DNA of 25,000 nt, taken from contig ADNK01002272.1 in NCBI GenBank assembly GCA_000320545.1, forward strand, positions 1 to 25,000. Reading direction: 5' to 3'. The notes under the pieces are model-generated. The model had not been told where the DNA came from, did not search any database, and saw nothing but the letters and a program-made list of their open reading frames with translations. Positions 10,114 to 21,473 of the stretch are shown piece by piece. A program made the translations under genes and the position numbers. Each line of letters opens with the position of its first letter. The first letter of the stretch is position 1. Origin of the DNA: Bigelowiella natans CCMP2755 (taxonomy: Eukaryota > Cercozoa > Chlorarachniophyceae).

Positions 10114-10633
10114 CTAGTGAAGGAGAGCACAACAAACACAGATGCATGCAACTAGACAATGCAGCAAAAGTGCATTTTGGAGTTTCAAAGTGAATGCAAG
10201 CGGTTGCCCAGGAGATGTAGATGGCGAGGGGTTGGTGATAACAACAAACTCTTTAGTGGACTTTTTCTTTTTCTGAACATCGGCTACGCACAGAAAGTTT
10301 GACCACGGAGCATGCAGAGCGGCGAGTTGAGAATGCCTTGAAGGAGTCGACTCACCTTTGCCATCAAAACCTTTAGCATTTGTTCGCAAAGAGCATTGCG
10401 TTCTTTTTCCGACACATCGGAAAGACTTCAATTGTGGAATTTCGAAGACGACGACGACCCATGCCGCATGGCACGAATGTGAAATTTGCAAATGGCAGAG
10501 CCCCACTTAATTCTCTGTCTTTCCCTGCAAAAATTGGCCTCACGGTATCCTCATTTTTTATGTGACCATCAATTCCAGCACCACCTTTGCACAAACACTC
10601 ATGAGCCCTTTTTTTGCTGGAAGGAACACACAT
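10114..10633 (-). pseudogene. possible relic of coding sequence (unassigned)
   Basis: Two overlapping open frames on the minus strand are unusually protein-like for this block. One contains GHIKNEDTVRPIFAGKDREL and then FANFTFVPCGMGRRRLRNS. The other contains a K-rich stretch followed by FVVITNPSPSTSPGQPLAF. They are in different registers, with no convincing donor and acceptor to join them. I recognise no domain. It could be a decayed gene, mobile-element remnant or chance open sequence. Confidence 0.25.
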
Positions 10634-11163
10634 TTATCTCTCTCACCTTGAATGGACACTTTCTCTCGCGGCACGTCGCTAGCGTTCATGTGAATGTGTG
10701 GACATTTGTGTTCACTAGTTGAGCACAAAACGTTTCAGAACTGAACGCTAATGCTGTGTTCAACGCAATGAACATGCACACATGCGCTTTCATTTAGTCG
10801 TTTCATTCCAATGCAGTTCCAGTGTGTGGCAAATGTGCAAAAATCGTTCTGATTCGGGTTTTGCGATGACAATTCAATGCTAGCTCTAGAGCTCGCGAGA
10901 TTGCGAGATCAAAAAGAATATCGATCGATCGATCTGGCTCATCTTCAGGGTAGTTCTTGACGCGCAGCATCCCAGCATGCCAGCATGATGCATGGACCGT
11001 GCTAGCGTGCTGAGCTAGCTGATAGTAAGAGCGTGCTAGCGTGCCGAACTAGCAAATGCAAATTTTGTTCAATACGCCGAAATGGATCCCGATGAGTATG
11101 ACGATGCCATTTAGATATCATAACGGTGCAAACTACTTGGTTCAAAACTTACACTTTGACCCC

Positions 11164-12220
11164 TTAGCATCCAAAAACACTCTTCACACAGCTCTTCACA
11201 ATGGTACGTGCAAATGGTATAAACGACAATGTGTACCATGTCATGGCAGCCATTTGGAAAATCATGCAAGCTATTACAGCGCCAATCCTTTCGCCACTCG
11301 AATAATCATCCGACTGATAAAATGCCGCGAACAACTGAAGAATATCAACTTGTCTTAGGAATGAACTATAATGTAGAGAAGTATGATTGTGTTACAGACA
11401 ATCACTAAAACATGGTGCAGATGGTAACCGTGAGAGCCATGGCGACAAAATACATGCAGGTTGCAAAGAGCCTGTGACATGCAACCATAGACTTCAATTG
11501 GGCACACGGTCCCCATAAAAAACAGGAGCTGAAAATTGCTATCAAGTTTCCTAAAAGTATTAAGTTTAAATCTTTTCATCAGATCAGCAACCGTTTTTGC
11601 AAGTGTGGAAAACTATGTTTTGAGGGAATCTGGTTGAAACTAGAGCAAAGGATGTCAAATATTGAAATTTAATGTTGATATTCAAAATTATGTTTCACCT
11701 AACGTGTAAAATATAGCAAATCCAGATGCGCCTGTTTCAAGTTTAACATACAACCTATATTGGTTTTTGTTTCGCAAAACTCACATATTATCTCTATTTA
11801 TAAATACCGATGATGCAGTTGGATTCTAGCGTGATATGATGAATATAAATTTACCTGCGGTGGTGTCAATTCTAGGAAGAAATGCTGCCGACAAGAATGA
11901 AGTCACCCAACCAGCGACGAAACATACTAGTTTATCCAAATTATACAAGATCGATCGTTAGAAAAGTCACAATTGGAACATGTTGGTTAGATTTATAAGC
12001 AAAACCTCCAAATCCGATCAGTCGCTGAGTGTATGTCCTACAGGTCAATACAACGTATCACTCTAATATCAGTATTTATGATTATGACGCTTAATCCTCC
12101 ACTACAATTCCATCGAATGCAATGAAATACTAACAAGCTAGGAAGAGCCTCCTCAAATTCCTTTAGGAAGCTTTTTTCTTCGTCTTCGCCATTGAGCCAT
12201 GCAAACATTCCGGAGGGCAT
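11164..12220 (-). CDS. SFT2/Got1-family vesicle transport protein, six exons, complete
   Basis: Exons 12220-12135, 12037-12006, 11926-11855, 11731-11699, 11550-11406 and 11296-11164 join with every phase matching, giving 166 residues and a TAA stop. The reading follows the SFT2 family from end to end: an acidic N-terminus (WLNGEDEEKSFLKEFEEALP), LTYTQRLIGFGVCFVAGW entering membrane helix 1 (about 34-55), GFAIFYTLGNLIAIFSSCFL as helix 2 (about 66-88), GPCAQLKSM and the R-FAT motif, helix 3 (about 103-124), then MIFQMAAMTWYTLSFIPFAR in helix 4 (about 128-152) and a basic C-terminus. The length is typical. SFT2 and Got1 proteins are four-helix Golgi membrane proteins needed for fusion of endosome-derived vesicles with the Golgi (known from yeast). 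The junction 11406/11296 uses donor GTGATT and acceptor TTCGAG; it was chosen because it restores the family spacing between helices 3 and 4. The start is the first ATG of its exon; a further 5' exon is possible but not needed. Confidence 0.93.
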
Positions 12221-12625
12221 AATCTCTTGAGGAAACAATAAGATTTATTGTGAGAAGGTTCACTGTATGAAAACGGGGCATTTACCCTAGATTTTTCAAC
12301 CATCAGTTGTCGTTACATGATAAATTACTGAGAGACTCACTGGATTGTTTTTTGTAAAACAGGCTCTAATGATGAGCTTTGTTGCTAGTGTAAAAAAAGG
12401 CACTTTAAGAACAGCGACTTTTAATTATGAATGAAATAAGGACCTATTACCTATAAATCGAGTATAATTTAATATTTTAATAAAGCGACAATATTTTCTG
12501 TTTGGCGAACTATCAAAAGGCAGAAGAACAAGGCTTCTGCGCACTCGCACTGACCAATTTTACATTCAGGATTTAGTAGTCACATTCGTCAAATCCAAGG
12601 TATGAACATATGTCGCAGCATATAA
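12221..12625. promoter_or_regulatory. shared upstream region of divergent SFT2 and PX genes
   Basis: The 405 bases between the two predicted start codons are AT-rich, with stops in all frames and no microsatellite. Both genes must be driven from here if the start codons are right. No specific promoter motif can be named with confidence. Confidence 0.3.
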
Positions 12626-14453
12626 ATGGCATATGATGTTCTAAAGAAATTCACTGTTGCCACAAAAATGCTCCATTCGACCATCAAAAATTGGACCATT
12701 GTGGCTATTTTTAAGAGGTAGATTTCCTTGAAAATCTGCGCGATTCTTAAACTACGACAATAAGCTTTACCTATAGATTCGATGAACATAAATGTCCCCC
12801 CCCTGGACGCTTGAACAAAAAATGGATTTGAAGTTTATTAACTGGTAGTAACCTTGCTAAGATCTCTCAGATTATGGAGAGTGGAGACCAAAATGACACA
12901 ACTTGATCTCAGATTCCCATTCTTAGGAGACTGAGCCGAGCTGCGCCGGAACAAAGTAGAGTTCAAGTTGAGGGTGCTCTTGGTTCTACAATGATCTCAT
13001 CCTCTCCCCCGTTGACACCTAACAACGACGATACTGTGATTCCAAAAGTACTTCGAGCCTATATTCACGGAGTTGGGCAGAAGGTAACTGAATATACATT
13101 TTGTATCCAAGTATTACATTTAATTGAGACACTCTTTCTCCGCAATGTAACACCTTACATTAGGCGGATTGTATGGGAAGCTACACGGTTTACATCATAA
13201 ACATATATTGTGATGGGGACTCCTACCAGGTGGAAAGACGTTACAGCGAGTTTCATGCCTTGAACGTTAAGGTCACTAGAAGCATTAGATGGAATTATCG
13301 AGCTAGTGTGTGATATCAATTTTGTTAGATTCGTACAGTTAGCCCTGATTGCTCCAGCGATTACAAGTTCCCCCCAAAAGCGGTCTAATATTTTTCATGA
13401 TTGTCTTTCTGTGGAAACTAATCCTACATTTTTGAAGCTGGTAACCTTTCGGAATCGGAGAAGCATCATCAGGGTTTAGAGCCTAATTTCTATGCACGTT
13501 AAATATCCTTTCCTATAGTTGTGTAGTAGTTGTGTAATATATGTGGGTACACAACTATATCCATTGGCTCTCCGGTGAAGGAAAATGAAATTAACGAATT
13601 CTTATTAGACTTGTTTTTAGTTACGAGTCGCAGCTTTAAATGGGTGCTTAGATGTATGGACAAATGACACAGAGGTAAAATAAGAAATTAATTGTAATAA
13701 AACAATTTTACAATAAATCTTATATAAAGGTTAAAAACTCAAAGCTTATTCATGAGTTCCTACAAATTCCGTTAAAAGGAATTAGTACTCGGTAGTCATA
13801 TTTTTGTCAGCGACTTCATTCTCAAAGAAACTTCCTTGTAAATGCGCAGGAATAAACCATTTTTTCGTAGTCGTCGAGTAAGTTCCTACAATCCCTATAG
13901 AAAAAGCTCTGCAACATCGAGTCGAAGTGAGCTACCGAATCCCCTAGCGAAAACACCTTTGCTATCTGCTCCACAAATAGTCGATAGAAAGGATTCACGA
14001 GAATCTCAAATTGGTATTCTTTCAGCCGAGTATTTTCATTCAAATGCCTGTTGAATCCGAACGTAACTTGAATTGCTGTATCAAATTGTTAGTCAGCAGT
14101 ACAAGTCCATATTCTACGATGGCTGTGTTTTCAAACAATTCTGACACGAGCGGCAGTGATACATTTTTAGCGGCATCCGAACAAAGTATTATCGTATTTA
14201 GACATTTGCAAGATCCGTGCCCTCGCATTGAATTGATTGATGAGCATTTTAATATCATACAATAGTCGTGAGAAAGGTTGAAAGACAAGATTGCTCTGAA
14301 AAAAAAGTACCCTCTTCTCTGAACAAAGTAAACCATCAAGACGAGTTAAGGCCGAGAAAAACTACGTCACCATTTTTAAGTCCCCCGTCAAGAGACCCGC
14401 ATTCATTATCGCGCAGTTTAAATCAAAAAGCGTTAAAAGTTGGTACTGAATAA
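12626..14453 (+). CDS. PX-domain (sorting-nexin-like) protein, about nine exons
   Basis: The core exons are 12927-13083, 13164-13271, 13329-13382, 13438-13473 and 13621-13674, all in phase. The second reads SYTVYIINIYCDGDSYQ then VERRYSEFHAL, and the third ends FPPKA. These are the defining PX motifs: beta strands, R-R-Y-S-E-F for 3-phosphoinositide binding and the PPK loop. FRNRRSIIR then matches the following helix. PX proteins bind PtdIns3P on endosomes. The likely first exon, 12626-12717 (MAYDVLKKF onward), ends AG, which completes AGG at 12927. Downstream, an exon starts at 13811 (RLHSQRNFL). It may read on to TAA at 13855, or splice from 13837 to 14026-14185 and 14266-14453, adding a Ser/Pro/Arg/Lys-rich disordered tail and giving 291 residues. 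A strong GTAAGT donor at 13871 suggests yet another form. The PX core is firm; both ends are provisional. Confidence 0.78.
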
Positions 14454-15557
14454 CCAATAATAATAATATAATATCAGATTCTAGTCTGTTATTTTTGAAA
14501 ATTTTCATTTGCATTTGCTTCTATAGTCCTCGAGGAGTAGGATCTGGGTTTTTAAATGCGGTATGGTGTCCACACAGCTCGCGCTTCATATCGCCATTTT
14601 ACTCACTTCACATAAATCTCTAATTCACAAGCCATATCTCGAGATATCATTTTCGTTTCTCTTTGCCTCTATCAGCCAACCGAACGTAGAGTACGGGCGC
14701 AAAGACAGACGACCGCTTCGTGTCGGAAGCAGTGCCATGTCCCTTTAATCTAAACAATACTGGAGTCAACTTCACATTCGTGGATATATCGCAGCACGTC
14801 GATTTACCACGCTGGCCCTGGATTAGAATTTGCCTCAGCAGTAGCAGGAAGCATTGGACACGCCGTGTGCATAAAGGGATAAACGCTGTAGGCATATTTA
14901 TCCTAACGGCAGAGGATATATGACATGTGTGAAAGACTTGTGGAGTGTAGCGTAGCATGTGTGTACAGCAGGCAATAATACGAATTACAATTGCATGAAT
15001 ATATACTAGCACATGACATGTATGGCTTACAAAAACTCCACAGACTGGGCACTTCTGCACTTGTACACATCACAGACACATCAACGCTATTTACGGCTAC
15101 ACATTGTGGGAAAGACAATGTGAACATGTAGCTGTGAGCGATGTTTTCACGCTGATTAGTAATTGAGCTGGTCACATTATCGTAGCTAGGTAGGCCTAGA
15201 AAGTGACAAAGGTGCCCGAAAGAGTTTTGTGCGTGTGTGTGTACTGGGGCGCATGCGATGTGCCATCTAAAATGAACATGCGATTCGCGTTATGACCTTC
15301 ATATTCATCATCGTACGTGCCATCTTTGCATGTGTGAGATCGAGCTAAGTGCTGTCTAAATGAAGAGCAACAATAAACTCTGTTTGAACTATCCCCAATC
15401 CAGGCGACAGTAGAACTAGCTAGCTAGAGAAGCCTCTTGTTACAGCCTTCACTAGCGACACTGCGCTACACTGGCTAGCTGGCATCAGCGCATGCACTCG
15501 CCGATTTCGCATGTACACCATCAGCAAAATGCACATACGGATGAAAAGACGGGCCAA
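14454..15557. other. intergenic region, no supported gene
   Basis: Between two convergent genes. Open stretches overlap on both strands at about 14640-14923. One plus-strand frame contains PFNLNNTGVNFTFVDISQHV, but it has no start, partner exon or motif I can support. From about 15180 the DNA takes on the CATG/CTAG-rich character of the other intergenic blocks. Confidence 0.4.
15415..15427. repeat. short CTAG tract
   Basis: Three tandem CTAG units in the palindrome-rich part of the intergenic region. Confidence 0.9.
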
Positions 15558-17490
15558 TCACATGAATTTCACGTTGGCATCAACACTCAGTCGCTTTTTG
15601 AAGCGCTTTGAAGAGACGAGGGACGTGCCTGTACGCAGCAGCATGTCCTGCATCTCCGCCGCACGCTCTCCCAGCGAGAAGTGCAAGGGGACCTGCACGT
15701 GCCGCAAGAAGAGAAAAGAGATGACGAAGAAACCGAAGTTAACCAGAGCGCCCAGATCCTTGATGAAATCGGTAATCGTGTACACGCGAACGACCTTGAC
15801 ACCATAGATAGAAGTCTCTAGATCTTCCGGCTCGAGCATTATCGTGTTCCAATTTCGACGAAACTGGCCTGTCAGGTTTGAGATCGTCTCGTTCTGGCGC
15901 AGGTCCAGAAGCTCCCCGTATAACGGCCCCGCGAAGGCGCTCAGCTGCGTGAAAAAGCCGCGTATCTTCACCTGATATATGCGTGGGAGGGGGGCAGATG
16001 CAAAAGCTCATTGTTCGTGTAGCACGCCCGTGCAGGGTAACAGCGCTAAATTAGCGTTTATTTGGAACCGCGCACCTTTTGGTCGACGCCGATTCTCGAA
16101 AACGTTTGTGCGCGGTAAATGCCGTTGTTCATTCGTATGTACGTCCTATCGACACGATCCGGCGAGTCTGAATTATGGAGCTGTGCAGCGATCTTGTCCT
16201 TATCCCCGAAGAACGCGTCTAAGGCGTAGCAGGACATGCGCCCGTTGTACTCCTCGTACGCATCTGATCGAGCCATTGCCACCATTCAGCACCACAAAGC
16301 GACGAGGGTTTATTTAAAGTGAGATCAGAACAGCAAGGGGTACTTACTTAATGGAGGAACAATCAAAGACATCTTAGGAACAACGCATTACTATTCGTGC
16401 AAGCTACCTACCCTCGTTATCGCCGAGGCCGTCTCGCACTACGTCCGGCATGAGCGAATACCCAGCCGACGTGTAGTTGAAGTAGTACTCCGGCTCCGAG
16501 GAGTTCCAGGGCTGCTTCTGCGGCGTCTTCGTCGCAGCTTTCCAATCAACCCACATGAAAAAATACGGCTCGGCTGTCTTATTCATCCGCTGTCTTGTCG
16601 CCGGGAGGCTGTAGAGGCCGTTGTCAAACGGATCCACCGTCCAACAGCGCTTTCCTGTCTCAGGATACACCTGCGGCCTCGCCACAACGTACTCGGATAC
16701 TTTCGGAAACGTCCTGACGAGCGGCGGCTGGCATGGCACGTCCGGCGCGTAGGTCCTGCGCAGGTGAAGATTCTGGCAAATTACGAGGTCGAAGTGGATG
16801 TACGGGTCGCCGTAGTGCACCGCGTACACGTCCTCCTTCAATGAGCGGTCGTCGAGCTGCTGTGAGAGCAGCACAGCGAGCGCGATGAGCCCGCCGGCCG
16901 TTCCCGCGACGACGGCGATGAAGAACGCCCATTCCTTCCAGGAGTCGAACGTCACTAAGGTTCGGAACAGTGATGGCCTGCATGACAATAGACATACGTA
17001 TATATTATATAATTGTATTATATATTATATATATCATATGTACTGTGTCTATAGTCATGGATAAACAGCACAACGCAGCCAAGCGTCGATGAATGCAAGC
17101 AAGGCAGCGTTTGACCGCAGAAATCAATTAGTAATCCCTCCTTGTTCCCCCCCCCCCCTCCCCCCACCCCCAACCTTCTGTTGCTTAAATATGTGTACTG
17201 TACCTCTCCCTCTTGGTGATTTCTAGATTGCCCGAGCGATGATAGTCCTGAGGAGACTCCCCAACCAAGCCCAGCGAGTGCTCGTTCCGTTTCATTTGTA
17301 ACTGCTGAACAGTCATCTTTAGGTTTCGTATCTCCCTCATCATCGTCTTTAGAACTTCCTCTCTGCTCTCTTCAGAGCCCCTCTGCGTCTGCATCATTTC
17401 CACGCGCTCGTATTGCTGCTGGGATTTGTCAGTAGAAGATTCCCTCTTCTCGTCGCCAATGGAATGATCCATTTTCACGTACGAATGCAT
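15558..17490 (-). CDS. two-TM glycoprotein with N-terminal coiled coil, four exons, family not recognised
   Basis: Exons 17490-17204, 16977-16412, 16263-16076 and 15971-15558 join in phase: AG+G across the first junction, G+AT across the second, phase 0 at the third. The product has 484 residues and a TGA stop. Order: a hydrophilic N-terminus with a predicted coiled coil (about 45-75, REEVLKTMMREIRNLKMTVQ), membrane segment 1 (about 111-134, WAFFIAVVAGTAGGLIALAV), an ectodomain of about 285 residues, membrane segment 2 (about 419-437, LGALVNFGFFVISFLFL) and a basic tail of about 45 residues. The ectodomain has four cysteines and five N-glycosylation sequons (NKT, NSS, NYT, NET, NLT). All sequons fall between the two membrane segments, which supports the topology with both ends cytosolic. 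That topology resembles trimeric two-helix channels such as P2X and DEG/ENaC, and VYTITDFIKDLGALVNFGFF before helix 2 is weakly reminiscent of them. The cysteine pattern does not match either family. The first ATG follows an in-frame TGA with no other ATG between. Confidence 0.78.
17147..17171. repeat. poly-C tract (G-run on the sense strand) after a 5' splice site
   Basis: C-runs broken by single T and A bases. The tract lies about 32-56 bases inside the first intron of the two-TM gene, so the transcript carries it as G-runs. Confidence 0.95.
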
Positions 17491-18144
17491 GGCAATGCCT
17501 TTGTGTTTCGCGATTCCGCTTGGATTATCTGCCGCCGCTAGTTGAGTTCGGTGAGTTTGGCGGGCACGAGAGTGCGGGTGAGGTACATTGAACTTAGCAT
17601 TGATGCAAAATCTGCATGCGGAAACAGAAGGATATCACCATGGCGATCGGGTGAAAGCTGGAGCCCGTTCATCGCGTTGATATTTTCTCTCCAATTTTAT
17701 TTATGAGTTTCAGTTCAATTATTGCACCTTCCGGGTTGTCGCAATGCTCAAACGCCTTTTGACGAAACAGTTGACACCTACATCTTGCGCCGAAATTTCC
17801 CTTTTGGATCTCATTAATGATGCATGCGACATCCTGTGAATTTATGCTAGGTTCATCAAAAATCCTTGTCGCATGGAAGAAATGTAACCGTTTTTGGGAT
17901 TGTTGATCGCGAAGCTTTCCTCTTCGTCCGCGCGCTAGCTAGTCAAGTTCCAGATGAGTGGCCATGGTGTTCTCATCCCTTCACGCAGCCTTGGAGTGTG
18001 CCTCTGATGGGTTGCAGCTGATTTTTTGTGTCTCTTCACCAACAGGGTGCTGACAAGTCCTTGCAACGAGTGTGTTGAGGCTCTGCTGCGTGCAAATGCC
18101 TGTCTCCCATGTGGTTCTGGCGCGTGTGGTTTTTGATCAACGCT

Positions 18145-18172
18145 TTGTTCATTGTTCATTGTTCATTGTTCC
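18145..18172. repeat. (TTGTTCA)4 heptamer array
   Basis: Three exact copies and a fourth with one terminal difference, in a row. It is isolated and not close to a gene boundary. Confidence 0.9.
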
Positions 18173-18854
18173 GATTACGTGGCCGGCGGATGCAATGGAC
18201 ATGCGCATGTGTGACATGTCACATGTTCTTTGTTCATGGTGGATGTGGCACAAACCCTTCTAGGAGGTTTTTTTGATTGGGGACGATGGGAATGAGGCAT
18301 CGAGTCTCGTGGTGATTTCGACCGCTCCAACGGAAACACTTCTTTCGATTTTTCTTTCGCTTTCTTTCTTGGGCACGCTGCCTGCTAGCCTACTGGCTGG
18401 CCCTGTGTTGCGGTTGACATTGAATTCTCTGTGGAGTTTTTCATTGCTGTGATTCTTTCTAGCTTTCTCTAGTTCTAGCTTTGTCCAACTTGTCTAGTTG
18501 TGTTCAACTTGGACACAAATTGGCTTCCAAGTCTTCGTGCTCTTCAATTGACTGCAGCTGACTTTCGTGATACATTGCACTCTTTGCTTCGTCACCATTC
18601 ATCATTTGCGCAAAACTGAAAAACGTCAAATTTCAGAGATGTGTCCAGGCTAGCAGGCACACGATGCAAATTGTTGCCAACATCCAGAAGTTCGTGTTGA
18701 GATCGAGAAAGTTCGATCAAACAGCTACCGCGTGCATGGTCAGATCTAGAGAATTTTCATCACGCTGCCGTCCCCACTAGTCCTGCTAGCCGTTGCGCTA
18801 TATGCACATTAGCAACGCATTCAAATGCAACAGCAAAATGTCTAGATGTGCACT

Positions 18855-18946
18855 GGCTAGCTAGCTAGCAAGTGCAAAGAAAAGATGTGAGTCATTCTAT
18901 CTAGCACATTGCGCAGAGCTCTAGAGCTAGCTAGCTAGCTAGCTAG
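18855..18946. repeat. two CTAG tracts (18855-18869 and 18925-18946)
   Basis: Two CTAG arrays 55 bases apart, the second extended by overlapping AGCTCTAGAGCT, itself a palindrome. Confidence 0.95.
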
Positions 18947-19486
18947 AAGGCTCAAAAAGGCTCTGCGCTGCGCGATTACGCGCGTACGGACACGTGCGGT
19001 AGTGCACACATAATCCCTTGTGGGTTCAAGTAGCTCAGTCTGAGTGCGGCTCAAATCTGGAAAGTCACATTTTAGTGTTTGACACATGCTGGCATGGGGC
19101 ATTCTGAAGTTCATTTGTGAATGGCAATGCACACATTTTGCCATGACCATTTTGCATGATCTAGTGATTGTGAACACTAGAAAACAGCATCGGCTTAGAA
19201 CTATGAGCTACAAACTAAACTCGAGGCAACAAACTTCATGTGATGCAAAGTTGTAGTTCATATAATTAATTACGGCTTCCATACAACCAATATCGATCGA
19301 CAAGCATGCATCTCATGCATAAAATTGTTTGAACGGCTTGGTCAGACACAAATACACACTAACGTATCAACAAGTGAAAAACCGCAACCTAGTCCTGTCA
19401 CGACCAACGGAGATAGCTAAGATTCGCTAAGCATCTAATGACATTGTATCCGTATTGTGAAACAGGTGTGGGAAACCCCGAACTAC

Positions 19487-19984
19487 TCACTTCCGTTTTT
19501 CAACTGAGAGCAGTGATGTTTTCTCATCAGGGCGTGCTTTCGCTTTGGGGCTCGAATTGTTAAAACTAACGTCCGCTTCGCGAGGTGAATTTTCGGGACT
19601 CACGCCGTTTGACAACCCACGGTTCTAGGACAAAACAGAACAATGGAAAATACAGAATATGAAAACTTAGCAGCAAAACAAACGTGCATTTCAAACGAAA
19701 TAGCAAATGCACATGCAGAAGCAGCTGATCAATGAACAATGAGCAAGGCATTGATACCAAACTACAGACATTTAAGGGCGCTCACCTTGTGGACGAGCAT
19801 CCATTCTGGAAGGGCTTCGTTGGGATTTGCATCCGGCACCAAGAATGGAACGGTAAACACGTGAGTCGCATTGGAGATCTGAAATATCGAATTCCGCGTT
19901 TATGACCAAACTTATCACGACGACTGCTGCTTATAACGATGGGTCTAATCGAGATATCTATGCATTTCTCTGTGCTACTAACAC

Positions 19985-20021
<37 letters not shown>

Positions 20022-20897
20022 TACATATATACTGATGTACAATGATACATTTGTGTTCTCTATTTATTTGATGAAAAAGATTAAAAAGAAAGATAAACAG
20101 CCCCGTGCTACCACTACTACTAGTAAACGACAAACACATCAAATCTCAGTCTCAAACCCATGTATTACGCAAATATGTACTACCGCGGCAAGCAAGGCGG
20201 CAATCCATAAATTATCAAACTGGTGCCCTGTGAGACACGTAAATACCTCAGGGAAAACGCGAAAAACGGTCCTATTAAGCTATCTCTCGACGAGATGGCC
20301 ATAACACATGGTACAGCTCACAATATTCTCAAAAGTGCATTTCTTACAGTCCAAAAATTCTACAATTTGCTTCGAATAATTTGCTTCTAAAATGCGAAGT
20401 GGAGGAGGCTCTCCCACCTTCATTTTCCCGGCCTTTTGGGTGTATATCTAGCCAATGCAGCACCAGCGCGCCGTTGTACTTTGCTGTGAAAATCCAAAGC
20501 AAGAATAAGTGAATAAATCGCAAAGTAAAGGCGGACACGCAGCCGAGTATAACTCACGCAGCAGCAGCAGCAGCAGTAAACACAACGATCGTTCTTGATT
20601 ATACTGAACGCATGTGCCTCCGCCATCCTAGCACTTTCTTTTGAATCGGGCTGTACTCCTCTCTCATTCAATCTGTCGGCAATTCGAAAGCACTCACAGA
20701 TTGCAGCTCCTAAGGCGACATTGGCTGCGAGAATCGAGTACACGGTAGCCCTTCTCCCTTTCGGGCACAGCCTCGAAACCTTGCAATTGTGATTTAGAAA
20801 CATGATCAGGAAATCAAGGAAGGGGGGGGGGGGGGCATGTTTGGAAGGAGACGTATAGAGCATTTATTGCGCGAAATATAAGTCAATGTGTACTGTT

Positions 20898-20939
<42 letters not shown>

Positions 20940-21435
20940 AAACACACACACATGTATGCAAGCCGTGTATAAACGTATAGCCTACCAGCAATATTGAAGG
21001 CATTAAGTTGAGTTGGCCAATCAAACCATCAAACTGATAGGAAAGTCATCATCATCGCATGTATATGGATAAAAAAACACCAACAACTCACACCAACACA
21101 CACATACACGCAGTGAGAGAGAGGGAGAGAGAAAAGACCATTGAAAAAGATAACAGTAAACAAACGATTAACATCTGAATATCGAATGGGAAAACACACA
21201 CACAGTTTCAGGGAGAAAGTAGTCGGAGAACTCTCTTTCGCTAAGAACATCATTCCTTCTGCGATCAATGCAATACCGCTCGCACTGCCATCACGAAGAC
21301 CCCGTCAGGGATATGGAAGTACTTTATGTTCCTTAAGGTATTTTAAAAAAATAAGCCAGTGTTCTCAAAGTAGCATGGAACACTTATGCTATTAGATGCA
21401 TCTCTCCCTCTCTCTCTCTCCCTCTCTCTTTCTCT

Positions 21436-21473
<38 letters not shown>

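Larger units (their letters stand above)
8684..11163. other. large intergenic block, palindrome-rich
   Basis: About 2.5 kb between the 3' ends of two convergent genes. It is crowded with CTAG, CATG, TGCA and GATC palindromes (for example ATCGATCGATCGATC near 10919) and has few AT, CT or homopolymer microsatellites. GCTA tracts are at 9279 and 9747. Frames on the minus strand between about 10114 and 10633 are the only protein-like sequence; they are treated separately as a possible relic. Confidence 0.5.
17491..19486. other. intergenic block between tandem minus-strand genes
   Basis: About 2 kb. Its right end is downstream of the transporter gene and its left end should hold the promoter of the two-TM gene. 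It has no supported gene and the same CTAG/CATG/TGCA palindrome-rich character as 539-3779 and 8684-11163, with CTAG tracts at 18855 and 18925 and a heptamer array at 18145. Confidence 0.5.

Noticed and set aside
11056-11358. Plus-strand 100-codon frame
   Set aside because: It is antisense to the last SFT2 exon and its intron. The minus strand carries the conserved TWYTLSFIPFAR motif, so this frame is a shadow.
13822-14339. Minus-strand open frames with hydrophobic, globular-looking translations (for example VNPFYRLFVEQIAKVF)
   Set aside because: They lie opposite plus-strand exons with good splice borders and matching phase. The antisense of a Ser/Arg/Lys-rich tail naturally reads as hydrophobic, and no family motif is present.
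14640-14923. Plus-strand frame with PFNLNNTGVNFTFVDISQHV
   Set aside because: It looks protein-like, but no start, no in-phase partner exon and no family resemblance could be found.
20420-20863. A single 147-residue minus-strand protein with a poly-cysteine run
   Set aside because: FBT motifs and a GTGAGT donor at 20697 show this is two exons plus introns. The cysteines come from an intronic CTG repeat.
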